In this document: piece after piece, positions 5,985 through 13,554 of the stretch
Position numbering within the stretch: position 1 is the stretch's first letter
Layout of the letters: each line of letters starts with the position of its first letter
Source: Ekhidna sp.
GTDB lineage: Bacteria > Bacteroidota > Bacteroidia > Cytophagales > Cyclobacteriaceae
Assembly: GCA_028821635.1 (NCBI GenBank)
Contig: JAPPDO010000247.1
Location: forward strand, 1 to 13,688
Length of the DNA: 13,688 nt
Direction of reading: 5' to 3'
Made by a program: the position numbers and the translations under genes
The notes under the pieces: model-generated
The model's database searches: none
What the model was told of the DNA's origin: nothing
Seen by the model: the letters and a program-made list of their open reading frames with translations, nothing else

Positions 5985-6463
5985 TTAGACGAATCAGTAG
6001 AGCAAAGTGGGAAGAAATTGAACAAGGTGAAGTGTCAGCAGATGCAATAACCAATGATCTAAAAACGGTTCAAAACGACCTGTCAGTATGGCTAATCCAA
6101 AATAAAGAGGAACTTGAGAAAGCCGTTTTAGCTCTCATAACCGGTGCTAAACAAACTAAATTGAGCACACTGCACTTAGTTTTGATTGAAGAGAAGTTAG
6201 TAAAATCTAACAGTCTTGTATTAAAGGATACCGAAGGAGATACCGTAATTAAAAGCCTACAGAACCTGCATAGAGATATAGGTGATCTGACTTATTCTAA
6301 ACTGGGCACCATCAAAGATTTGATTTTAAACTGTATAAAATCCGACAGTTATGCGCTCTACACTAAAAGGCAATTAAAAGACTTGGTTAAGTCAGCAGTT
6401 GAGAGCGGTGAACTTTTAAAAGAAAGTCTGAACCCTGACCTTGTCTCGAATGAAAAAATATAA
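5972..6463 (+). CDS. Unrecognised protein, gene 3 of a three-gene operon
   Basis: A 163-residue protein starting at an ATG inside the end of gene 2 (13-base overlap). It begins MPYLIRRISRAKWEEIEQGE. The rest looks helical, with EELEKAVLALITGAKQTKLS followed by LHLVLIEEKLVK, and ends in a charged segment. There is no membrane helix or catalytic motif. I do not recognise the family. The tight overlap makes a stoichiometric complex with gene 2 likely. The gene ends 5 bases from the convergent minus-strand gene at 6469, leaving no room for a terminator outside coding DNA. Confidence 0.7.
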   Translation: MPYLIRRISRAKWEEIEQGEVSADAITNDLKTVQNDLSVWLIQNKEELEKAVLALITGAKQTKLSTLHLVLIEEKLVKSNSLVLKDTEGDTVIKSLQNLHRDIGDLTYSKLGTIKDLILNCIKSDSYALYTKRQLKDLVKSAVESGELLKESLNPDLVSNEKI

Positions 6464-6468
6464 AGTAG

Positions 6469-6723
6469 CTAAACAGTCAATAAACTTAATGAGTAAACTT
6501 TAGTTGTGGGCAACATGCCCAGCCAAAACACCCAATGACTTATGCGTTTTTTATGTTTCTGTCGAAGTTGGAGGGATTTAAGTTGATCTATGTTATATTG
6601 TTCACGTAACCTTTTCCCTTCCTCATTAAGCCCTTCGGTAAAATAAACATGTTGAGAGATGTCTCCTTCTTTAGAAGGAGATAAAAGTTTCTGACGATTA
6701 GCGTCTTCTTTTTCTTCAGGCAT
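6469..6723 (-). CDS. 84-residue small protein coupled to the Panacea-domain gene
   Basis: The ATG at 6723 shares a base with the TAA of the Panacea-domain gene (TAATG), implying coupling. The first 60 residues are hydrophilic and helical (EEGKRLREQYNIDQLKSLQL, then RQKHKKR). The end, ISHWVFWLGMLPTTKVYSLS, is hydrophobic and could be a weak membrane segment. Panacea-domain antitoxins are known to pair with very different toxins, including small membrane-acting ones, so this could be the toxin. It might instead be a truncated longer protein. The assignment rests on position and general character only. Confidence 0.6.
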   Translation of the reverse strand: MPEEKEDANRQKLLSPSKEGDISQHVYFTEGLNEEGKRLREQYNIDQLKSLQLRQKHKKRISHWVFWLGMLPTTKVYSLSLLTV

Positions 6724-7274
6724 TAGTCAAGCAGCATTTCACGATAGTACGCTTTAATTTTTTCATTGGGTATGACTACAGACCTTCTGTACTGACCGTC
6801 TTCTTTGTACCAGATGTCATGCCAGGGTGTGCCTTTCTGATGTGTTACCTCTATCAGTTGTGGGCCTGTGCATGCTGCATATTTTCCCCATATCAAATCC
6901 AGTATATTTATGTCTTCAGCATCCTCTATGGACTCATATCTATCGGGGCTTTCCGGTATTGTAATATTGAAGGTGGCGTGGTTGAAGGTAACGTGGTGCC
7001 TGAAGGCAAAGAATACAGAGGGTATAACGGGCCCATACTTCCACGCTTCTACCTGCTCTGTAAAGAGACCCTCACTATCACGCAGAGCCAAATGCACACC
7101 ATGTGAAATATAGGTCAGTTTCAAGAGATGGATTAAGGTAATTTTAATATTTTCATTTATCCCTCTTTCTATAAAATGATTAGCTATTTGAATAGCAGAA
7201 TAAAAAACCGGCGTGAAAACGTCCCCCAACGGAGGTTGCAGCGTAGAAACGTCTTGATTCTCAGGTGTAGGCAT
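6723..7274 (-). CDS. Panacea (SocA-like, DUF4065) domain protein, probable antitoxin
   Basis: A 183-residue protein with the landmarks of the Panacea domain: KLTYISHGVHLAL at 52-64, VEAWKYGPVIPSVF at 75-88, and VTHQKGTPWHDIWY at 143-156. The domain is named for its ability to neutralise many unrelated toxins in PanAT modules and is also found in the SocA antitoxin and phage proteins. A 16-residue flexible N-terminus precedes it. The only gene on the same strand is the coupled 84-residue partner, the candidate toxin. A 34-base imperfect palindrome 63 bases upstream could be the autoregulatory operator usual in such modules. The module separates the three-gene operon from the DUF262-HNH gene. 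Confidence 0.85.
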   Translation of the reverse strand: MPTPENQDVSTLQPPLGDVFTPVFYSAIQIANHFIERGINENIKITLIHLLKLTYISHGVHLALRDSEGLFTEQVEAWKYGPVIPSVFFAFRHHVTFNHATFNITIPESPDRYESIEDAEDINILDLIWGKYAACTGPQLIEVTHQKGTPWHDIWYKEDGQYRRSVVIPNEKIKAYYREMLLD

Positions 7275-7336
7275 TGTTAATTCCTTATTGATCTATTGTA
7301 AATCTATAACAGAATAATAAACAAAAGCAAAAGTAT

Positions 7337-7370
7337 AGTAAAAAGTTTCACATATTTGAAAACTTTTACT
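7337..7370. promoter_or_regulatory. 34-base imperfect palindrome between divergent genes
   Basis: AGTAAAAAGTTTCACAT and ATTTGAAAACTTTTACT are inverted halves that pair at 14 of 17 positions, centred near 7353. The site lies almost midway between the Panacea-gene start (7274) and the DUF262-HNH start (7439), where both promoters must be. This favours an operator for a dimeric repressor. A hairpin terminator is unlikely between two divergent starts. Confidence 0.55.
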
Positions 7371-7438
7371 CATCTTTACAGCAGGTCAAAAAATGAACTG
7401 AAAAATAAAAAGATTAGAAGCATCATTGACACATAATA

Positions 7439-8518
7439 ATGGAAATAAAACTCAAAGAAGTCACCGTTCGAGAACTGACCGAAGACTATGAAGACCGTGG
7501 ATTAGACGGTGTCTTTGGCTATGGAGGGAAGTTGGATATTCGCCCTCCCTTTCAGCGTGAGTTCATTTATAAAGAAAAACAGCGCAATGCGGTCATAAAG
7601 ACCATTCAAAAAGACTTCCCTCTGAATGTGATGTATTGGGCAGTGCGTGATAACAAAGATTTTGAGGTCATTGACGGGCAGCAGAGAACCATCTCCATCT
7701 GCCAGTATGTGAAAGGTAATTTTTCAATGGATGACTTGGCTTTTCATAACCTTCCCAAAGACAAAAAGGAGCAAATCCTGGATTATAGGCTCATGGTCTA
7801 TGTATGCAGCGGCACGGACAGCGAAAAGCTGGAATGGTTCAAAACCATCAACATTGCCGGCGAAAAGCTCACCGATCAGGAATTAAGAAATGCGGTTTAT
7901 GCCGGGCCTTGGGTCTCGGATGCCAAGCGGTATTTCAGCAAGCCCGAATGTGCAGCTTATAACATCGGAAGCGACTATCTGACAGGTTCGCCTATCCGTC
8001 AGGAGTACCTGGAAACGGTCATCAAGTGGGCTTCAGAGGGAAAAGTTGAAGAGTATATGTCCCAACGGCAGCATAATCAGAACGCCAGTGCGCTTTGGCG
8101 TTACTTTCAAGATGTCATAACCTGGGTGACATCAACCTTTGTCAAAAAAAGAAAATCTATGAAAGGCGTTGATTGGGGTATGCTTTACAATACTTTCAAA
8201 GATGAACAATACGACACCGAGAAAATTGAGAAAGAAGTCGCAAAGCTTACACTGGACGATGATGTAAAAAAGAGCGGCATATACCCTTATATCTTAACTC
8301 GTGATGAGAAGTATCTGTCAATTCGTGTATTTACAGATGCTGTTAAACAGAAGGTTTACGAACGTCAGGAGGGAATTTGCGCAAAATGTAATAAGCCTTT
8401 CAAGATTGAAGAAATGGAGGCCGACCATATCACTCCGTGGCACGAAGGTGGAAAGACAAGCATTGAAAACTGCCAAATGCTTTGCAAGGAAGACAACAGA
8501 AGAAAATCAGGGAAATAA
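7439..8518 (+). CDS. DUF262 (GmrSD/ParB-like) and HNH nuclease fusion, probable restriction enzyme
   Basis: A 359-residue protein. The N-terminal half is a DUF262 domain of the GmrSD N-terminal type: PPFQREFIY at 36-44 and the nucleotide-site signature DGQQR at 79-83. The C-terminus is an HNH nuclease: C314-x2-C317, DHITPWHEGG at 329-338, N344, then LCKEDNRRK at 348-356. C349 is present, but the position of a usual fourth zinc cysteine holds aspartate (D352). DUF262 proteins of GmrSD hydrolyse nucleotides and restrict modified phage DNA. Here an EcoRI-family methyltransferase is in the same island, so a self-protecting restriction-modification pair is an alternative. The frame is intact and the C-terminus RRKSGK is family-like. 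The right copy of the long direct repeat begins at its last codon. Confidence 0.88.
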   Translation: MEIKLKEVTVRELTEDYEDRGLDGVFGYGGKLDIRPPFQREFIYKEKQRNAVIKTIQKDFPLNVMYWAVRDNKDFEVIDGQQRTISICQYVKGNFSMDDLAFHNLPKDKKEQILDYRLMVYVCSGTDSEKLEWFKTINIAGEKLTDQELRNAVYAGPWVSDAKRYFSKPECAAYNIGSDYLTGSPIRQEYLETVIKWASEGKVEEYMSQRQHNQNASALWRYFQDVITWVTSTFVKKRKSMKGVDWGMLYNTFKDEQYDTEKIEKEVAKLTLDDDVKKSGIYPYILTRDEKYLSIRVFTDAVKQKVYERQEGICAKCNKPFKIEEMEADHITPWHEGGKTSIENCQMLCKEDNRRKSGK

Positions 8519-9133
8519 AACCATCAAAGCAATTTCCGATTCCGGAATTTTTAGTATAAATTAAGAACGATGGAGCATAAAATCAATGAGATAATTGAAC
8601 GGAACGACGTACAAAAACTATTCGAGGGGCGAACGGAAACGGGAAAAGATGGCCAACCCCGTAAAGAACAAGAAGATAAAAGGCAATATCTGGGAATACG
8701 TGGTGGGTAAGAAAGCTGAAGACCAAGAGGCAAAAGGGCATCCCGCACCATTTCCATGCGCCCTAGCAAGAGATCACATCGCATCATGGACAAACGAGGG
8801 AGATATTGTGCTTGATCCCATGTGTGGCAGCAGAACAACTTGCATAGCTGCCCTTCAACTAAATCGTCGCCTTATCAGAGTAGACATGAGTTCTGAGTAT
8901 TGTGAAACAGCAAAAAATCGTATCAAAATCTATAAGAACCAGCCGGGATTGTTCAATGAAGAACCGGAAACTCATGTACCTAAAACGCTATAAAGTTTCT
9001 GTTAATGATTTTTTGTGTTCTTTAATGATTGACAGATAGTAATCCTCGTACCTCCGTAGTATCATGTTCACGTCGAACTCCGCTGCCCTTTCTCTAGCCC
9101 CTTGTTTGAATTTTTCCAGATTATCATTATCCA
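8514..9133. repeat. Long direct repeat, right copy
   Basis: Counterpart of 664-1693. It begins at the final codon of the DUF262-HNH gene. It carries a copy of the tail of the unrecognised gene at 394, the methyltransferase with a 413-bp deletion, and the bshA 3' end, which here belongs to a complete gene. The shared order shows that a methyltransferase convergent with bshA was the ancestral arrangement at this locus. Confidence 0.9.
8570..8993 (+). pseudogene. Decayed second copy of the N4/N6 DNA methyltransferase
   Basis: The first ten codons (ATG GAG CAT AAA ATC AAT...) match the gene at 720. A 413-base deletion then joins codon 10 to what is codon 148 of the intact gene, out of frame, so the frame from this ATG stops about 40 codons later. 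The deletion ends at ATTGAA, present at both edges in the intact copy (744-749 and 1157-1162). The catalytic TSPPYD is lost. The cofactor motif reads CGSRTT instead of CGSGTT, and IGIDV became IRVDM. The C-terminal part remains open from about 8595 to 8993. It cannot be an active methyltransferase. Confidence 0.92.
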
Positions 9134-10136
9134 GCATGTGAATCGCCTTTTTTACCATCCCGTCGACATCTCCTACCTCACAAACAAAACCCGAATATCC
9201 GTTTTTATTCAACTCCGGCAATCCTCCTGCATTGGTTGAGATGACAGGCACCTCGCAGGCCATTGCTTCGAGGGCTGCAAGCCCAAAGCTTTCCTTTTCT
9301 GATGTCATCAAAAAAAGATCACTGACGGACAGCACCTCCTCAACAGCCTCAAGCTTGCCTAGGAAACGAATATCTTCCGTACATATACCCCTTGCTTTAT
9401 CTTCCATTCGCTTTCTTTCGGGCCCATCTCCAATGAGGAGAAGTTTAGAAGGAACAACCTTCCTCATTTCGCAAAAGACATCTAGTACATCCTTAACTCT
9501 TTTTACTTTTCTGAAGTTAGAGGTATGGACAACTAACTTCTCATCATTAGGACATATAGCCTTTTTAAAATGGTCTTTTGACTGTTTTTTAAATCTCTCC
9601 AAATCAATAAAATTCGGAATTACTTCTATTGACCGATTAATTTTAAAATGCTTGTACGTATCATTTTTGAGATCTTCGGAAACGGCTGTGACTCCATTAG
9701 ATTCGTTAATTGAAAATGTGACCACCGGTTCGTTTGTAGCATCCTTCCCCACAACGGTAATGTCAGTCCCATGTAAGGTTGTAATAAATGGAATGTCGTA
9801 TCCTTTAGTTCTTAAAATCTGTCGAGCCATATAGGCTGCAGAGGCATGTGGGACGGCATAATGAACATGAAGCAAATCCAGCTTTTCATTGATCGCCACG
9901 TCCACCATTTTTGAAGTAAGTGCTAACTCGTATGGCGGATATTGAAACAATGGATAAGACTTAACGTTCACCTCGTGATAGTAGAGGTTGGGGTTAAAGA
10001 AATCTAATCGGGTGGGTTGTGAGTAAGTGATAAAGTGTATTTCATGCCCTTCTTGGGAAAGTGCTTTACCGAGTTCCGTGGCGATGACTCCACTCCCGCC
10101 GTAGGTCGGATAACAAACAATTCCTATTTTAATCAT
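8988..10136 (-). CDS. bshA: N-acetyl-alpha-D-glucosaminyl L-malate synthase, bacillithiol pathway
   Basis: A 382-residue GT4-family glycosyltransferase that joins N-acetylglucosamine from UDP-GlcNAc to L-malate, the first step of bacillithiol synthesis in the cytoplasm. It opens MIKIGIVCYPTYGGSGVIAT with the GGSG donor loop at 13-16. It has HGTD at 122-125 and the GT4 E-x7-E signature at E282-E290 (ESFGLAALE). The length is normal. I chose ATG at 10136 because the family begins at this Met; a TTG at 10169 would add eleven atypical residues. It lies 56 bases downstream of the GH3/serine-hydrolase gene on the same strand, probably in one transcript. Its 3' end overlaps the decayed methyltransferase by 6 bases. 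A divergent duplicate of its last 47 codons lies at 1551-1694. Confidence 0.93.
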   Translation of the reverse strand: MIKIGIVCYPTYGGSGVIATELGKALSQEGHEIHFITYSQPTRLDFFNPNLYYHEVNVKSYPLFQYPPYELALTSKMVDVAINEKLDLLHVHYAVPHASAAYMARQILRTKGYDIPFITTLHGTDITVVGKDATNEPVVTFSINESNGVTAVSEDLKNDTYKHFKINRSIEVIPNFIDLERFKKQSKDHFKKAICPNDEKLVVHTSNFRKVKRVKDVLDVFCEMRKVVPSKLLLIGDGPERKRMEDKARGICTEDIRFLGKLEAVEEVLSVSDLFLMTSEKESFGLAALEAMACEVPVISTNAGGLPELNKNGYSGFVCEVGDVDGMVKKAIHMLDNDNLEKFKQGARERAAEFDVNMILRRYEDYYLSIIKEHKKSLTETL

Positions 10137-10192
10137 GGAAATTAGTTTACAAGCGATTTTAACCGACAAGATAGCTAATAAGTTCCGTCAGC

Positions 10193-12418
10193 TTAGTGAA
10201 TAACGGATTCATAGACCACATCGTGCATCTTTTTTCTAATATTAAGCTGATTCAATCTCCAATTATCGGCATCCGGATAAATTCGGTTTGAAAGGAACAC
10301 AAAGACTAAATCTTCATTAGGGTCGGCCCAAACCATTGTTCCTGTAAATCCGGTATGACCGAAGCTTAAATCACTGGCATATTCAGATGCGCTATCGCTT
10401 TCTCCGTCCTTTTTATCCCATCCTAAACCACGTCTATTCTCATCGAAATACCTTGAGTTAAACTGATTCAGGATGTCTTCAGACAGGTATCTTTTTCCAC
10501 CATAAATACCTCCATTCATATACATACTCATCATTTTTGCCAGATTAACTGCATTTGAAAAAAGTCCGGCATGTCCTGCGGCTCCTCCAAAAATGGCTGC
10601 ATTACGATCGTGTACCTCTCCCCAAATCTGATAATTTCTGAATCGCCCATCGTATTCTGTGGGAGCAACTGATTTTTGATTTATCCCCCTCTTCAGCGGG
10701 TTAAAAACTACATTTTTCAGTCCCATGGGCTGATAAAATGTACGCTCCAAAAATTGATCAAACGGCTGCATTGTAACAGCTTCTACGATCATGTGCAGTA
10801 TCATAAACCCGAGGTCACTGTAGTTGTAGCTATCTGTGTCCTCAATCAATTTTGACCGAACTATGTAGCTTTTTAAAGTATCTAAAAGAATCGGGACCGG
10901 TTTGTAACTATGACTTCTTCGATCTAAGGTCTCATCTTCAACAGTTTTGTAGTAAAAGGCATCCAATCGATCTCTCTCAGGCATCATACTCCAGAACGGA
11001 ATGTATGACTTCAAACCACCCTGATGGGCCAGTAACTGCTTAATGGTTATGGCGGATTTATTCGACCCAACAAAATCCGGAAGATACCGACCGATGGTGT
11101 CGTCCAAATTTACTTTTCCCTGGTCAATCAGATAAGCAACTACAGGTAAAGTGGCGACCACCTTTGTTAAAGAAGCTAAGTCATAAATGGTGTTTGGACG
11201 TACCTTCCTGATGCTATCGTAACTGTAATAACCGTATGATTTATTAAAAATCAGACTTCCGTTCTTTACGATAACAACCTGTAATCCGGGGGTAGCAAAA
11301 TTAGAAATGGCGTACTCACTCAATGAATCTATTTGGTCTTCATAAGAGATGTCCAGCCCTTCCCACCTGCTTGTAGAATGAGTTAAAAAGTGATGATTGG
11401 CGACAGGGCGACCGAGAGGATGGCGGCCTTTTATTGCAACTCCTCCAAAAAGCATATTACAAAGATTTATTTCAAGACCTTCATAATGAGCCGGCAGCAC
11501 AATCTGAGAAGCATACCGAAAGTTTACTACCCGATTAGTTATCAAAATGTCGCCTTCTTGAAAATTCTTATCTTCAAATCTGATATCAATGATTTTTTGA
11601 AGCCCTTGGACGGGTGTCTCATAAACCTTTGCATAGCGGGAAAGCCACTTCTTTAATGCTTCATCCTCGCCCAAATAAACTACCTCCCCGACAGCGAGGG
11701 GGAGTAAAGCACTCGGGTCAATGGCAATAGTTCCCTCTCTCACCAGGTTCATCCTCAAGCTGTTAGGAAGTCCATAAGTCGGAATAAATTCGGCATTCCC
11801 GGCATCTCCTAGTCCTTTCACAAAGCTATCCTGACTTTCTTTTCTATATTTTGAGGCCCATCTTTTTACTCTTTTAAAATTATGACTCAGACCAACCAGC
11901 CAGATCGTGGGATACTGAGGCATCCACTCCTCAAATGCTGACTTTGAATCCGGCACTTCCCGAGATAGAGACGTTTTATTCAAAAAGTAAAAAGGAGATT
12001 TTTGACGGGCTTTTTTTATCACCTCCACTTCCAATTCCGAAAGACCCGTTGATTCCGGAAGGATCATGTAATTAATCCCATGGGTTCTTCCGAAGTTTTC
12101 CAAAAAGGAGAAGTATTGATTTAAAGTGGAATCATTAGCCAAAGCTGCGACTAGGGTTAAATCCGGCAACGAAAGATCATCTTCGGGCAGAGGATCAAAT
12201 CGTTGGTCTAACTGAAGGGCGACGTAGTAATTTTTGTCTTCCAGAAACTGTTGCACATAAAAATCCCACTTTTCAAAATAGATCGTTGATTTCGTTTTAT
12301 GTGAGACCGATTTGTAAAAAGATGAACCATCAATCCATACCTCACTAGCCAAAGCTTCTCTCTTAGCGAAGGAGTAGGACATCAACATAGTCAAAATCGC
12401 AACAGTGAAAAAACGCAT
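10193..12418 (-). CDS. Secreted serine hydrolase (beta-lactamase fold) with degenerate GH3 N-terminal region
   Basis: A 741-residue protein with an N-terminal hydrophobic signal sequence (about 1-18). The C-terminal half, about 365-735, is a class-C-like serine hydrolase: nucleophile motif S416-L-T-K419, Y533-S-D in place of the YxN motif, and H688-T-G in place of KTG. Such proteins are peptidases or esterases acting on cell-wall-type substrates rather than true beta-lactamases. Residues about 45-350 look like a shortened, degenerate GH3 protein: PDLTLVAALANDS and FGRTHGINYMILP recall the GH3 barrel, and GGVAIKGRHPLGRP recalls the end of the GH3 C-domain. I see no catalytic GH3 residues. In many Bacteroidota the intact fusion is a NagZ-like hexosaminidase plus hydrolase of nearly 1000 residues; here the barrel is reduced. 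It probably acts in the periplasm on peptidoglycan. Confidence 0.85.
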   Translation of the reverse strand: MRFFTVAILTMLMSYSFAKREALASEVWIDGSSFYKSVSHKTKSTIYFEKWDFYVQQFLEDKNYYVALQLDQRFDPLPEDDLSLPDLTLVAALANDSTLNQYFSFLENFGRTHGINYMILPESTGLSELEVEVIKKARQKSPFYFLNKTSLSREVPDSKSAFEEWMPQYPTIWLVGLSHNFKRVKRWASKYRKESQDSFVKGLGDAGNAEFIPTYGLPNSLRMNLVREGTIAIDPSALLPLAVGEVVYLGEDEALKKWLSRYAKVYETPVQGLQKIIDIRFEDKNFQEGDILITNRVVNFRYASQIVLPAHYEGLEINLCNMLFGGVAIKGRHPLGRPVANHHFLTHSTSRWEGLDISYEDQIDSLSEYAISNFATPGLQVVIVKNGSLIFNKSYGYYSYDSIRKVRPNTIYDLASLTKVVATLPVVAYLIDQGKVNLDDTIGRYLPDFVGSNKSAITIKQLLAHQGGLKSYIPFWSMMPERDRLDAFYYKTVEDETLDRRSHSYKPVPILLDTLKSYIVRSKLIEDTDSYNYSDLGFMILHMIVEAVTMQPFDQFLERTFYQPMGLKNVVFNPLKRGINQKSVAPTEYDGRFRNYQIWGEVHDRNAAIFGGAAGHAGLFSNAVNLAKMMSMYMNGGIYGGKRYLSEDILNQFNSRYFDENRRGLGWDKKDGESDSASEYASDLSFGHTGFTGTMVWADPNEDLVFVFLSNRIYPDADNWRLNQLNIRKKMHDVVYESVIH

Positions 12419-12620
12419 AAATTTTAATTCACCCTAAATATGAGTGATTTCTGTTTGATGATGTGTTTGGACTTCGTATTTATTTCCAATTATCCCGTGC
12501 GGAATAATGCCGGGAACGCCCGATAGCAAGAACGAAGTTAGAATTATTCAGGAATCTTTAAATAATTGAGAACTATATGGATAACTATTAACGGCTTTCT
12601 TAAACCTTCTTTTTAAAAAG

Positions 12621-13130
12621 TTACCTTATTAATACCTTTATTATTCTGTCGGTTTCGGTGAGGGCTGCGATGATTTTTTGATAGTGTGCAATATCATCAT
12701 AAGTAAGATGTCTGCCTTTTCGGTCTTTGATCCACTTTTGGGTAGGCTGATAGCCACCGATGTAAGAATCCCACGCTACTTGCGGTACCTTGTCAAAATA
12801 CTGGGAACTGTTGATATACACTTTGCCGTCTTTGTAGGTGGGTTTACTCACAGTATCATCTCCTTCTATGGGGTAGTGTGGGATGTGTTGCACTATGGCC
12901 GGGCTTTCAAGTAGGTGGTTTGTCTGACTTCTCTCCCCAGCTTTACGAGCCTCCAAAAGGTGTCCATGCCTTTTGTATACGGTACTCTTGGAAAATCTAT
13001 TTTTAAAAACGCTTCGTATTTCTCTCAATACGTTGGTGAATGCAATATGGCATAGATGTAATCCGGAAGGTCCATGGGTGCAAAGGTGTTTTCGATAGTT
13101 TCCTTCTCATTGGTAAAAGTTAAACCCAAA
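12621..13130 (-). pseudogene. C-terminal remnant of a type ISP restriction-modification enzyme
   Basis: Joining frames on the minus strand restores a sequence typical of the end of large type ISP (LlaBIII-like) enzymes: LGLTFTNEKETIENTFAPMD, DYIYAILHSPTY, EKYEAFLKIDFPRVPY, LLESPAIVQHIPHYPI, VYINSSQYFDKVP, then YIGGYQPTQKWIKDRKGR and LTYDDIAHYQKIIAALTETD. It is broken by a TGA at 13025-13027, where the family has arginine after SPTY, and by a frame change near 12920-12950. The helicase, methyltransferase and most of the specificity regions are missing. The left part joins directly to an aminotransferase fragment near 13130. It is dead and records an older restriction system. Confidence 0.85.
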
Positions 13131-13488
13131 TTCATTCCAATTTGCACCACGATTCTCCGAATCAGGAGCTTTGATTATTTCAACAGTAAACCTGTTCCGG
13201 TTCAGAGATTGCCACGGATAAACATTGCTCGGGAATTGCTCATCAGTAATTAATATTTTACCTGAATTAAAAGGTAGATTCCAAATCACATTTGCGATGC
13301 CATACCGAAGGGATCAACACAATCCGGTTAGATTCCGGGGTGTTAATAAACTGAGCATATAACTGCCTGATTGTGTTCGCTTCTTCAAAAAAATCAGCGG
13401 GCGTAATATGGAATGGCTTTCGCTTTCTTTTGATACCTTCTATTCCGGCATTTTCCACTTTTTTCAGTAATGGAGAATTGTTTCCCAT
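13131..13488 (-). pseudogene. N-terminal remnant of a class-V-fold aminotransferase
   Basis: Two overlapping minus-strand frames form one broken gene. The first has NSPLLKKVENAGIEGIKRKR, PFHITPADFFEEANTIRQLY and NRIVLIPSV. After a frame change near 13300-13308 the other continues YGIANVIWNLPFNSGKILI, TDEQFPSNVYPWQ, then APDSENRGANWNE. These stretches match the start of a class-V PLP-dependent aminotransferase/desulfurase-like family. The lysine that binds PLP lies further on in the family and is missing. The gene stops at about 13131, where type ISP sequence begins. Family residues normally preceding SPLLK are also missing or unrecognisable. Confidence 0.75.
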
Positions 13489-13554
13489 TTTATAGTCATT
13501 TTATTTGTATCGGGTATTGGGCCGCCCTAATAACGTAAAATCTGCCAGTTTCCC

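Noticed and set aside
7425..7431. TTGACA just before the DUF262-HNH start, considered as a -35 box
   Set aside because: It is only about 8 bases from the ATG, leaving no room for a -10 element or leader, and the host phylum uses a different consensus.
8301..8564. Plus-strand frame ending in the same residues as the gene at 394 (KTIKAISDSGIFSIN)
   Set aside because: It runs out of frame through the HNH gene; the shared ending is only the direct-repeat DNA and not a second copy of that gene.
9232..9834. A 200-codon plus-strand frame
   Set aside because: It lies wholly antisense to bshA, is rich in Ser and Thr as expected for a shadow of the other strand, and has no recognisable domain.
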